64,000 bases of DNA from contig CANMXU010000011.1 in assembly GCA_947501935.1 (NCBI GenBank), forward strand, positions 80,402 through 144,401. Direction: 5' to 3'. The translations under genes and the position numbers were made by a program. The stretch is from an uncultured Alteromonadaceae bacterium. GTDB taxonomy: Bacteria > Pseudomonadota > Gammaproteobacteria > Enterobacterales > Alteromonadaceae. Position 1 is the first letter of the stretch; the number at the start of each line of letters is the position of its first letter. Under the pieces are notes generated by a model. It was not told where the DNA came from. It worked only from the letters and a program-made list of their open reading frames with translations, and did no database searches. This document shows, piece after piece, positions 55,280 through 63,950 of this stretch.

Positions 55280-57267
55280 GTGGTATAGCTACTGCGGTTG
55301 AAGCATGTTTGCACATCGATGGTCAGATTAGGTTAGCTCCATATACCCAAGATAACGAAACGCTTTCGTCAATAGTGCTTTGGCATTATATACGCTCTAA
55401 CAAAGATCAAATTACGTTATTTGGAAACGACTCGTGGTATTCAAAGGGTAATAACCTTTCTATAACTTTTAATGACGTTGGCATTAAATATAAGTATCAG
55501 CTCAAAGCTTTAACTCTTGGGATGTTTACTCAAGGAAATGGTCAAGGAATGGATCCGCTTTCTTGGACATCTATTCGAAGAAATATAGCTAATTTGAAGC
55601 GCTTAGGAAAATGGTTGGAGAAATACTATATTACAGATTTCTCTATGGTTAACGAGTTACCAGAGCTACGGTTACGTAACATTATTATAGATTTAGTTCA
55701 GGCATCTAATCTACAGAAGCATGCCTCATTTGCACAGTCTCTTTTAAATGGCGTTCACTGGTTAAAAATGTACGGAGTGATTAAAAACAATCATTTTTAT
55801 GACCTAATGAATGAATACTTCATACCTTTTACCTTTGTTCAAAAAGCCAAAAGAAACAAGCATTCAATTATACCTATTCAGATTATGAAGCAGGTTTTAA
55901 AAACTAGTGAGACTTACGTAAAAGCGGCAGAGTTAATCATAGATGATTGGTATTCACTACAAGTAAAATTAAATTCAGCAATATCTACATTGCCCTCGAC
56001 TGACTTCAAAAAAACAACATATATTAATGGATTAGATGATGATGAATGTAAGGTGCTTGACGAATACCATGACTTAATTAAAGATCTTCGCAGGCATACA
56101 TTTGTACTTATTCTTAGCTATACAGGAATGCGTTATAGCGAAGCAATGGCATTAACTAGTGATTCAGCTATTGAGCGTGATGGGAAGTATTATATAAAAT
56201 CGTTATTGTCTAAAACGACTGACGAAACCCAAAGTTTAGAATGGGTTACCAATGAAGTTACTTACCGAGCTGTGAAGTCGTTAGCTAATGCATGCTCGGT
56301 ATATCGAGAAAGAGCTAGGCTTTTGCTTAAATATCAAGGAGATGTGTTACCTAAAAGTCGAAAGTTAAATTTAGAATTCGGACTTCAAAATAAGTCATTG
56401 TTTGGAGTTGCTATCCATAAAAAGTCTTGCGAATTTTCGATAAACACAAAAGCTACTAGCAACGGATTCAATAACATCAATAAAATGTTTGCTTTACCAG
56501 TAACAGAGCATGATATTGCAGAGCTTGAACGCATGGGGTGTAATTACCAATCAGTTAACTCTAACCACAAGAGATTTAAAGAACCTTATCAAGTAGGTGA
56601 CTTCTTCAACTTTACAGCTCATCAATTCAGACATACTTTTGCGTGGTTTATTATTGCTAATCGTTTGGGGGATTTGGATGACATTAAATATCAATACAAG
56701 CATTTAGAAAATATGATGACCTTAATCTACAGTCAGAGAGGTTATGAATCTATGGAAGAGCTAATAGGTCTTACAGAAAGCTTTTCTGAATTTATGGTTT
56801 CTCAAGCAATGGAAGATATGGTTGTTGCGGCACAAGATGGCTCCTTGGCAGGTAAAGGTGGGCAAAACTTTATTGCTAGGCTTACTGAAATATTGGCAGA
56901 TGATCTGACAACTGGGAGTACGCCACACTTCAATAATATGGAAGAGCTTCTTACGTTTGCAGCTAAGCATACCAGTAATTTTAGGGGGCTTTCTCATGGG
57001 TATTGTACTAAAGGTGCCGAATGTAAAGTTCGTAATGCAGCCGATCCCAGTCATTGTGTTTGGTGCAGTAGCTATATTGCTACGCCAAGGCATTTACCAC
57101 ACTGGTTAGTGGTTCAAAAGCGCTGTGAATCACAACTGTCTGTCTTTGATAAATTTCCTGCTGAAATGAAAAAGCGATTTAAAGCTTTTAGTACAGCGTT
57201 AAAAGACAATCTAGAAGCAGCAAATATCATCATTGACCAGTTAACTATTAAAGTGAAGGAAGCGTAA
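55276..57267 (+). CDS. Tyrosine recombinase 3 of the island (GinC/TnpB/IntB-like)
   Basis: The 663-residue recombinase starts at ATG 55276 with GGGAG seven bases upstream. It has Arg286 (YTGMRYSEA), His449-x-x-Arg452 (HQFRHTFAW), His476 and the nucleophile Tyr485 (MMTLIYSQRG), so it should be active. A C-terminal cysteine cluster (CTKGAECKVR, then HCVWC) may bind zinc, as in TnpB of Tn554-like elements. Its stop is separated by a single base from the next ATG, so the operon is tightly coupled. Confidence 0.88.
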   Translation: MSGIATAVEACLHIDGQIRLAPYTQDNETLSSIVLWHYIRSNKDQITLFGNDSWYSKGNNLSITFNDVGIKYKYQLKALTLGMFTQGNGQGMDPLSWTSIRRNIANLKRLGKWLEKYYITDFSMVNELPELRLRNIIIDLVQASNLQKHASFAQSLLNGVHWLKMYGVIKNNHFYDLMNEYFIPFTFVQKAKRNKHSIIPIQIMKQVLKTSETYVKAAELIIDDWYSLQVKLNSAISTLPSTDFKKTTYINGLDDDECKVLDEYHDLIKDLRRHTFVLILSYTGMRYSEAMALTSDSAIERDGKYYIKSLLSKTTDETQSLEWVTNEVTYRAVKSLANACSVYRERARLLLKYQGDVLPKSRKLNLEFGLQNKSLFGVAIHKKSCEFSINTKATSNGFNNINKMFALPVTEHDIAELERMGCNYQSVNSNHKRFKEPYQVGDFFNFTAHQFRHTFAWFIIANRLGDLDDIKYQYKHLENMMTLIYSQRGYESMEELIGLTESFSEFMVSQAMEDMVVAAQDGSLAGKGGQNFIARLTEILADDLTTGSTPHFNNMEELLTFAAKHTSNFRGLSHGYCTKGAECKVRNAADPSHCVWCSSYIATPRHLPHWLVVQKRCESQLSVFDKFPAEMKKRFKAFSTALKDNLEAANIIIDQLTIKVKEA

Positions 57268-57268
57268 T

Positions 57269-57673
57269 ATGACAAATGAAGTAGATAAAACAATGGAAGA
57301 AAAAATTGATGAAACTCTTAAAGATATGGCAGTTAACAATGAAAAAATAAATGTTAGCCAGGTAGCAAAGCGTTTAGATACTTCTAACTCAACACTTTAT
57401 AAATTTTATCCAAAAAAAATTACGGATATTAAGACAGCACAGAAAAATCAAAAGAACAAAGGTGAATCAATAGAGTTAGGGGTTGAGATTGAAAAGCTTA
57501 AGAAAAAGATTGAATCGTTAAAGCTATCCGAAAAGGAATCTCAAGAGCTTTCAAGTGATTATAAAGTGCAGAACGAGTCACTGTGGGAACACATTCAACA
57601 GGTTTATAACATGTACGATGAAATGTTGGCTGAACGAAATGGCTTTGCTGAAAGACTGAAGCATATGAATTAG
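57269..57673 (+). CDS. Small HTH/coiled-coil recombination partner (GinD/TnpC/Srap-like)
   Basis: The 134-residue protein has an N-terminal helix-turn-helix-like part (about residues 25-52: INVSQVAKRLDTSNSTLYKF) and a long C-terminal coiled coil (about 65-125, rich in Glu/Lys/Leu). In Tn554, GInt and SE elements the fourth gene is a small protein of this size and build needed for or controlling recombination. AAGGAAG precedes the ATG, one base after the recombinase 3 stop. Confidence 0.8.
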   Translation: MTNEVDKTMEEKIDETLKDMAVNNEKINVSQVAKRLDTSNSTLYKFYPKKITDIKTAQKNQKNKGESIELGVEIEKLKKKIESLKLSEKESQELSSDYKVQNESLWEHIQQVYNMYDEMLAERNGFAERLKHMN

Positions 57674-57708
57674 ATTTACATATCGAAATTACAATAAACG
57701 GGGTAATT

Positions 57709-57957
57709 ATGGGAAAAAATACTAAGAAAACATCAAAGTCGGTTGCTTCAAAAGCAGCAAAAACATTAACTGATCCAAACGCTTCTATAACTGCGAAAAA
57801 ATTAGCAGGATCAGCTTTGGCACAAAAAAGTACAAATAAACAAACAGGATCTCAAATGGAAGATTTTGCATCAAAAGTGCTTCAGAGTGATAAATACAGT
57901 AAAGATACTAAAGAATTAGCTGGTTCTGTATTATCGCAATCTAACAAGGAACGTTAA
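57709..57957 (+). CDS. Small Lys/Ser/Ala-rich repeat protein of unknown function
   Basis: The 82-residue basic protein has two copies of a unit ending KKLAGSALAQ (residues about 30-39) and KELAGSVLSQ (about 68-77), each preceded by a Ala-Ser-Lys-rich helix. It lies 35 bp after the HTH/coiled-coil gene, with its own GGGG ribosome site, and is the last gene before the island end. I do not recognise a function; the repeats and charge suggest a small nucleoid- or DNA-associated protein. Confidence 0.65.
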   Translation: MGKNTKKTSKSVASKAAKTLTDPNASITAKKLAGSALAQKSTNKQTGSQMEDFASKVLQSDKYSKDTKELAGSVLSQSNKER

Positions 57958-58021
57958 TTTTTTAGTAACAAAATCCTATTAATTTTCCAAATTAACCTGC
58001 CTTTTATTAAGAAAATCCTTC

Positions 58022-58072
58022 AAAAACTGTTACCCCATTCAATGCCAATAAAAATGGGGTGGTAACAGTTTT
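58022..58072. repeat. Right subterminal inverted repeat of the island (possible terminator)
   Basis: AAAAACTGTTACCCCATT (58022-58039) pairs with 58053-58072, which carries a two-base insertion, around a short loop. The core AAACTGTTACC recurs 52 bp from the left junction. It lies 28 bp inside the right junction. It may also end the recombinase transcript, since TTTT follows the stem. Confidence 0.65.
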
Positions 58073-58100
58073 AAATTATTCCAAAACGACATTATTTTCA

Positions 58101-59074
58101 CCCCACCTATGGTGTCAAAACTATTAGCTAAGCTTGTTACAAAAGACCAAACCCAATTAAAATCGGTTTATGATCCTACCTGTGGCTCAGGCTCTTTATT
58201 ATTACAAGTATCGAAAGAAATTCACCGTAAAGGCGGAGAGGTCAGTAATTATTACGGGCAAGAGAAAAACCCAAGTACTTATAACCTTGCTCGCATGAAT
58301 ATGATATTACATGGCGTGCATTATCGTAGTTTTGATATTCAGCAAGACGATACTCTAGAAACCCCGCATCACCTTGAAAAACGTTTTGAAGCAGTGGTTG
58401 CCAACCCGCCATTTTCTGCTGACTGGAGTGCTAATGATGGTTTTAAATCAGATGAACGTTTTGCTGATTACGGCAAGTTAGCACCAAAAAGTAAAGCCGA
58501 CTTTGCTTTTGTGCAGCACATGCTTCATCAACTTGATGATAACGGCACTATGGCTGTTGTCTTACCTCATGGCGTACTGTTTCGTGGTGCAGCCGAAGGA
58601 CATATTCGTAAATACCTTATAGAACAGAAAAACTGCTTAGATGCGGTGATTGGTTTACCAGCTAACATATTTTACGGCACCCCAATTCCTACCTGTATCC
58701 TACTACTTAAAAAGCAGCGTAAAGTTGATGACAATATTTTGTTTATCGATGCTAGTGCCCATTGTGGTAAAGCAACCAACCAAAACTTCTTACGAGAAGA
58801 AGACCTTGAGCGTATATTGATTGCTGTAGAGCAAAGAGTATTCAAAGATAAGTTTGCTTACCCTGCCACGAGAAAAGAAATAAAGGATGATAGTGACTAT
58901 AACCTTAACATTCCAAGATATGTAGATACCTTTGAAGAAGAAGAGAAAGTTAGCTTAATAAGTGTTTCAGAGAAACTCTTAGAGATAGATAAAAAAATTG
59001 AATCTACAAATAAATCTATATCATCATACTGTCTGGAACTTGATATAAGTAACCCATTTGAGGCGGTTGAATAA
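58101..59074 (+). pseudogene. hsdM: C-terminal part of resident hsdM
   Basis: The frame resumes hsdM at Pro-Pro-Met-Val and carries the SAM-binding YDPTCGSGSLLLQ, the catalytic VVANPPFSAD, and the conserved C-terminal part ending at a TAA at 59072. An internal ATG at 58109 could start a 321-residue product, but no ribosome site precedes it (ATTTTCACCCCACCT). Without the N-terminal domain it should not assemble normally with HsdS. Excision of the island would repair it. Confidence 0.92.
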
Positions 59075-59075
59075 G

Positions 59076-60269
59076 ATGTCTGTTATCGTACCGGAGGTAA
59101 GATTTTCAAAGTTTAAAGATAGTTGGTTGGAAACTTCTTTAAAAGACGTTTGTAAAATAGAAAGAGGACGGTTCTCTCCTAGACCTAGAAATGACCCCAA
59201 ATTTTACGGTGGTGATATTCCATTTGTACAAACGGGGGATGTCACAAACTCAAACGGTTCTGTTGCCACATACACTCAAACATTAAATGAAGAAGGGTTA
59301 AAGGTAAGTAAGTTTTTTCCTAAAGGTACTATCCTGATAACTATTGCTGCAAACATTGGGTACTGTGGTGTGCTAAGAGTAGGAATGGCATGCCCTGACA
59401 GTCTTATAGGTTTAACTCCAAATAAAAAAAACAATAATGAGTTCTTATGCATATTGCTAAATAGGCTAAGAGGTAGAATTGATTATTTGGCACCACAAGC
59501 TGCTCAGAAAAACATTAACATTGAATTTTTAGCACCATTCAAGTTGAAAGTACCTTGTATTCAAGAGCAACAAGAAATAGCTGATTTCCTTTCTTCTGTT
59601 GATAAAAAAATCAGTCTGTTAAAAGAAAAATATGCCATGCTTGATCAATACAAAAAAGGCGTGATGCAAAAGCTATTTTCACAAGAGATTCGTTTTAAAG
59701 ATGAAAATGGTAATGACTTTCCTGATTGGAAACAATCGAAGCTTGGTGAGCATTTGGTTGAATATAAAGAACGTTCACAAAAAGAGAATGAACATGAAGT
59801 ATTAACGTCATCACGAACAGGTTTGATGAAACAGTCGGACTATTATTCTGAAGGTCGAATTACAGAACGCTCAAATAAAGGTTTTAATGTTATTCCTGAA
59901 AACCACATAACGTTTAGATCACGTAGTGATGACAGGAAATTCTTCTTTAATCTAAATACTCTTGGCTTTACAGGGATTATTAGTACCTATTACCCTGTCT
60001 TTAAAATGAAGAATGAGCAGAATGGCTTTTTTATTGAATTAACTCGTTATCATAAAAACGTCTTTGGTAAATATGCGGTCGGCACCTCACAAGTTGTTCT
60101 TTCTACAACTGAATTTCTAAAAATTAAGTTAGAATTTCCATGTTTAGAAGAGCAGAGAAAAATATCTGATTTTGCTAAAGAGTTAGATAAAAAATTAGAG
60201 TTGGTTTCGCAACAAATAGAACAAACGCAAACCTTTAAAAAAGGTTTGCTACAACAGATGTTCGTATAA
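59076..60269 (+). CDS. hsdS: Resident type I specificity subunit
   Basis: The HsdS of 397 residues starts at ATG 59076, one base after the hsdM stop. It has two target-recognition domains (about residues 10-150 and 215-345) and spacer helices (EQQEIADFLSSVDKKISLLK, and EEQRKISDFAKELDKKLELV). It is intact, but its methyltransferase partner is split, so it cannot form a normal resident methylase. Its recognition domains differ from those of the island HsdS. Confidence 0.92.
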   Translation: MSVIVPEVRFSKFKDSWLETSLKDVCKIERGRFSPRPRNDPKFYGGDIPFVQTGDVTNSNGSVATYTQTLNEEGLKVSKFFPKGTILITIAANIGYCGVLRVGMACPDSLIGLTPNKKNNNEFLCILLNRLRGRIDYLAPQAAQKNINIEFLAPFKLKVPCIQEQQEIADFLSSVDKKISLLKEKYAMLDQYKKGVMQKLFSQEIRFKDENGNDFPDWKQSKLGEHLVEYKERSQKENEHEVLTSSRTGLMKQSDYYSEGRITERSNKGFNVIPENHITFRSRSDDRKFFFNLNTLGFTGIISTYYPVFKMKNEQNGFFIELTRYHKNVFGKYAVGTSQVVLSTTEFLKIKLEFPCLEEQRKISDFAKELDKKLELVSQQIEQTQTFKKGLLQQMFV

Positions 60270-60298
60270 GCATCATTAAAAGGATTTAGGAGTAAGTT

Positions 60299-63214
60299 GT
60301 GGCAGTACAACCCGAGCAAGTATTAGAGGATAACCTAGTTACTCAGTTGGTAACGCTGGGCTATCAAGTCGCGCAGATTACTGATGAAAAGACGTTGTTG
60401 GCTAATTTAAAGCAACAGCTTGAAAAGCTCAATGGCTTAAAAGCCCCTTTATCGGATAATGAGTTTAAGCAAGTGCTTAATGCGTTGTCTAAAGGCTCAG
60501 TATTTGAAAAAGCCAAAACACTCCGCGATAAGTTACAGATAAACCGAGACGATGGCACTGCGCTTTACATTCAATTTCTTGCTGATGATTGGGCTGAAAA
60601 CCAGTTTCAAGTGACCCAGCAAGTTACCGTTGAAGGTCGTTACCAAAACCGGTATGACGTAACCATATTGGTAAATGGCTTGCCGCTAGTGCAAATAGAA
60701 TTAAAGCGTAGAGGCTTAGAGCTTAAAGAAGCCTTTAACCAAATTAACCGTTATCAGCGCCATTCATATTGGGCAAGTTATGGCTTGTTCCAATATGTGC
60801 AAACCTTTGTTATCAGCAATGGCGTTAATACTAAATATTACGCTAATAATAAAAACCAAAGCTTTAAACAAACCTTCTATTGGGCTGATGAAGAAAATAC
60901 CCGTTATAGTGAATTAACGCAGTTTGCTGATACCTTTTTACAACGGCAGCAACTTGCCACCTTAATTCAAAAATACGTTGTGTTAAATGAAACGGATCGC
61001 ATTCTAATGGTAATGCGTCCTTATCAAATTTATGCCACTGAAAATATTGTCGAACGAGTGGTTGAGCGTAATGAAATTGCCGCAACTGGTCAACGCACCG
61101 AAAACTTTAACGGTTATATTTGGCATACCACAGGCTCAGGAAAAACCTTAACCTCATTTAAAACTGCGCAAATACTCACAGGGTTATCAGAAGTTCATAA
61201 AGTAGTGTTTGTAGTTGATAGAAAAGATTTAGATTATCAAACCAGTAAAGAATTTAACGGTTTTGCCAAGGGTTGTGTTGATAGTACCGACAATACTAAC
61301 TTATTAGTGAATCAATTTACTGATGCTGCTCCTACAGGTAAAGGTGCCGCGAGTAAAATCAACGAATACCGTAATACCAAGCTAATTGTTACCACCATTC
61401 AAAAGCTCAATAATGCTATTTGTCATAAACGCTATTTATCGCGTATGGAAAAGCTAAAAGATAAATCAATCGTCTTTATTTTTGATGAATGCCACCGTAG
61501 TCAGTTTGGTGATACCCATAAACGTATCGTCAGCTTTTTTAATAATCATCAAATGTTTGGTTTTACTGGTACGCCAATATTTGTTGATAACGCCCAGCGT
61601 AAGGTGGGAAAAAACGTAACGACAAAAGATTTATTTGATGAGTGTTTACATCAATACACTATCGTTGAAGCGATCAAAGACGAAAATGTTTTAAAGTTTT
61701 CTGTTGAATATGTTGGCCGATATAAGAAAAAAAACAGCGTTAATGAGATAGATATCGCTGTTGAAGGTATTGATACTAAAGAATTGTTAGAGTCTCCGAA
61801 AAGGTTAGAAGATATAACTGATTACATTATTGCTAACCATAGCCGGAAAACTCACAGTAAAACCTTTACTGGCATGTTTTGTGTCAGCAATGTCGAAATA
61901 TTGACCAAATATTACGACTTATTTCAGGCTAAAAAAGAATCGGGCGAACATAACTTACGCATAGCAACAATATTCACTTATAAAGCTAATGAAGAAGATC
62001 CTGATGCAAATGGTTTGATTGATGATAGTTCTGACTTGCTGGATGTGTCTCAATTGAGTACGCATAGCTGTGATAAATTAGAACAATATATAAATGATTA
62101 CAACGCTATGTTTGAAACTAGCTACACGACTAAAAATACAGAGTCTTTTTATAATTACTATAATGATATTTCTAAAAAGGTACGAGAGGGTAAGATTGAT
62201 ATATTGTTAGTTGTAGATATGTTTTTAACGGGCTTTGATAGCAAACCGTTAAATACGCTTTATGTGGATAAAAACCTTAAACATCACGGTTTAATTCAAG
62301 CATTCTCGCGCACTAATCGCATTTTAAACGAGCAAAAATCTCAAGGTAATATCATCAGCTTCCGTAATCTTAAGAAGGCGACTGATGATGCATTAACGTT
62401 GTTCTCTAACAAAGATGCAAAAGAAACAGTGATCATGCCTCCATATAGTGAATTTGTTCGTATGTTTAACAAAGCTTATGGTCAGTTATTAGCTATAGCG
62501 CCTGATCTAGAAAGTATTGATGAATTTAAAGACGAAGATGAAGAATTAGCTTTTGTTAAAGCTTTCAGAGAATTAATGCGTCTTAAAAATATTTTGATGA
62601 CTTATGCCGACTTTAGCTTTGATGATGTGCGTATTGATGAACAAGAATTTGACGATTACAAAAGCAAATACCTCGATTTATATGACAAAGTTAAAACAGA
62701 TACCAGCAAAGAGAAAGTATCAATACTCGAAGAAGTTGATTTTGAGCTAGAGCTTATTCAACGTGACGAGATAAACGTGCGCTACATTTTGCAGTTATTA
62801 GCATTGCTTAAAGGCGCTGATAACGACAAAGAGTACGAATACCAATACAAATCAATTATGCAGCTACTTGGCGGCACACCAGAGCTAAGATCGAAGAAAG
62901 AACTGATTGATCAATTTATTCAAGAAAACCTAAATAACCTTGGCTCATCAGAAGAAGTAATGGATGAGTTTGATAATTTTTGGGAACAAGCAAAAGTAAA
63001 AGCGGTTAATGAAATTTGCCTAGAAGAGTCGCTAGTTTCAGAGCATTTCAAAGCACTCGTCGATAAGATGATTTACACCAACGAAGAGCCACTGCGTGAA
63101 GATATCGTCGCCACTATGGAAAAAGCCCCAAGCGTACTACAACGTAAAAAAGTAATACCGAGATTAACTGAAAAGGTTAAAAGCTTTGTTAGTACGTTTT
63201 ATGGTGGCATGTAG
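60299..63214 (+). CDS. hsdR: Resident type I restriction motor/nuclease subunit
   Basis: The 971-residue HsdR begins with GTG at 60299, with AGGAG six bases upstream. It has an N-terminal nuclease motif (YDVTILVNGLPLVQIELKRR: Asp and Glu-x-Lys), Walker A HTTGSGKTLTS, a DECHRSQFGDTHK box, FGFTGTPIF, and QAFSRTNRI. It is intact. With hsdM disrupted upstream, the resident system should be unable to cut normally because type I cleavage needs HsdM and HsdS. It is a different subfamily from the island HsdR. Confidence 0.93.
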   Translation: MAVQPEQVLEDNLVTQLVTLGYQVAQITDEKTLLANLKQQLEKLNGLKAPLSDNEFKQVLNALSKGSVFEKAKTLRDKLQINRDDGTALYIQFLADDWAENQFQVTQQVTVEGRYQNRYDVTILVNGLPLVQIELKRRGLELKEAFNQINRYQRHSYWASYGLFQYVQTFVISNGVNTKYYANNKNQSFKQTFYWADEENTRYSELTQFADTFLQRQQLATLIQKYVVLNETDRILMVMRPYQIYATENIVERVVERNEIAATGQRTENFNGYIWHTTGSGKTLTSFKTAQILTGLSEVHKVVFVVDRKDLDYQTSKEFNGFAKGCVDSTDNTNLLVNQFTDAAPTGKGAASKINEYRNTKLIVTTIQKLNNAICHKRYLSRMEKLKDKSIVFIFDECHRSQFGDTHKRIVSFFNNHQMFGFTGTPIFVDNAQRKVGKNVTTKDLFDECLHQYTIVEAIKDENVLKFSVEYVGRYKKKNSVNEIDIAVEGIDTKELLESPKRLEDITDYIIANHSRKTHSKTFTGMFCVSNVEILTKYYDLFQAKKESGEHNLRIATIFTYKANEEDPDANGLIDDSSDLLDVSQLSTHSCDKLEQYINDYNAMFETSYTTKNTESFYNYYNDISKKVREGKIDILLVVDMFLTGFDSKPLNTLYVDKNLKHHGLIQAFSRTNRILNEQKSQGNIISFRNLKKATDDALTLFSNKDAKETVIMPPYSEFVRMFNKAYGQLLAIAPDLESIDEFKDEDEELAFVKAFRELMRLKNILMTYADFSFDDVRIDEQEFDDYKSKYLDLYDKVKTDTSKEKVSILEEVDFELELIQRDEINVRYILQLLALLKGADNDKEYEYQYKSIMQLLGGTPELRSKKELIDQFIQENLNNLGSSEEVMDEFDNFWEQAKVKAVNEICLEESLVSEHFKALVDKMIYTNEEPLREDIVATMEKAPSVLQRKKVIPRLTEKVKSFVSTFYGGM

Positions 63215-63246
63215 GTAGCTAAAAAGTAATATTAAAAGGTCGGAAA

Positions 63247-63372
63247 ATGAGTAAGCTTTTTAAATTCAAAGAATGGTTAACACTTGATGAAGCCACTAAT
63301 CATATTTCTACTGTGCTTGGTGAGCCTGTCACCTCAGCCGATTTATACAATCATCAGAACATACACCACTAG
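63247..63372 (+). pseudogene. Truncated N-terminal remnant of an island-type protein
   Basis: A 41-residue frame (MSKLFKFKEWLTLDEATNHI, continuing to NHQNIHH) follows hsdR, with AAAGGTCGGAAA before its ATG. The beginning resembles the start of longer phage or integrative-element proteins with the pattern KEWLTxxEAAxHLS, but it stops abruptly. It looks like a broken gene rather than a designed small protein. Confidence 0.5.
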
Positions 63373-63399
63373 AAATGATTAAACGGAGTTGAGATTAAA

Positions 63400-63927
63400 T
63401 TGGACTTAAAACAAAATAAAAATTGTATAGCTTGTGATAATGAAATTTCAGTCAACGCTACTATTTGTAGTCATTGTGGAACTTCTCAAGGTCGAAAAAG
63501 GGTTTTAAATTTAACTAATTCTTTACTCGCGTTAGTGGTAGCCATTCTTAGTGTTGCTGCATTTTCTATCCCTATCATTAAAGATGCACTAGTGCCTGAA
63601 AGCTCAAAAGTTAATATGAAGTATGCCTTTTCAAAAGATGATCAAAGCTACTTTATTTTAGAAAACGTAGGAAAACAGCCGGCATTGTTAGAAAGCTTTT
63701 ATATAAATTTAAGAAATTATCAGCTGACATTTACTTGGGAAAAAATAGGTTCAAAAGAAAAAGATTTAATTGATAAAGAGAGCGTAAATATCTATAGACT
63801 AAAACGGTCAGATATTTTAAAAAATGAATTTTTGAATTGGTACGCCACTGGAGAAGAAGCGGAATCCTTTGCTGAGCTGGAAAATAACTGGCAAGACTAT
63901 TTTCCAGAGCATAAAAATGAATCTTGA
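63400..63927 (+). CDS. Zinc-ribbon membrane protein of unknown function
   Basis: The 175-residue product starts with TTG at 63400 (GGAG twelve bases upstream; no earlier ATG in frame). A zinc ribbon with two Cys-x-x-Cys pairs (NCIACDNE, ICSHCGTS) fills residues 5-30. One membrane segment follows (about 37-60), then a soluble domain of about 110 residues outside or inside the membrane. I do not recognise the C-terminal domain. It follows the resident restriction locus but need not belong to it. Confidence 0.65.
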   Translation: MDLKQNKNCIACDNEISVNATICSHCGTSQGRKRVLNLTNSLLALVVAILSVAAFSIPIIKDALVPESSKVNMKYAFSKDDQSYFILENVGKQPALLESFYINLRNYQLTFTWEKIGSKEKDLIDKESVNIYRLKRSDILKNEFLNWYATGEEAESFAELENNWQDYFPEHKNES

Positions 63928-63928
63928 A

Positions 63929-63950
63929 GTGGTCAAGTAATATTGGCCAC
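63929..63950. terminator. Short hairpin after the zinc-ribbon gene
   Basis: GTGGTCAA (63929-63936) and TTGGCCAC (63943-63950) form a stem with one G-T pair, followed by GGTTTTG. It is a modest terminator candidate just after the stop at 63927. Confidence 0.4.

Larger units (their letters stand above)
36284..58100. mobile_element. Three-tyrosine-recombinase genomic island inserted in hsdM (about 21.8 kb)
   Basis: Joining base 36283 to 58101 rebuilds a continuous hsdM of 536 codons (634 + 974 nt), which defines the island to within the one-base identity at the junction. No long direct repeat flanks it; the ends share only short imperfect similarity (ATTTTATA versus ATTTTCAC). The right end carries three overlapping tyrosine-recombinase genes and a small partner gene, the hallmark of Tn554-like, GInt (ginABCD) and SE (intA-tfp-intB-srap) elements. 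Cargo is a type I restriction operon with embedded signalling genes and a helicase unit. The recombinase operon reads towards the nearest end, with the cargo behind it; the orientation should be compared with those families before naming it. Both ends carry AAACTGTTACC as a subterminal motif in inverted orientation. Confidence 0.88.

Noticed and set aside
36276..58098. ATTTT at 36276-36280 and 58094-58098 as a direct-repeat target duplication of the island.
   Set aside because: Recombination at this repeat would leave hsdM out of frame (631 + 976 = 1607 nt) and lose the Thr-Pro-Pro codons; the frame-restoring joint is 36283/58101. Five AT bases in AT-rich DNA match easily by chance.
58109..59074. 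C-terminal hsdM piece as an independent functional methyltransferase.
   Set aside because: It lacks the N-terminal domain and a ribosome site, and its codons continue directly upstream into Thr-Pro-Pro at the island junction, marking it as a split gene.
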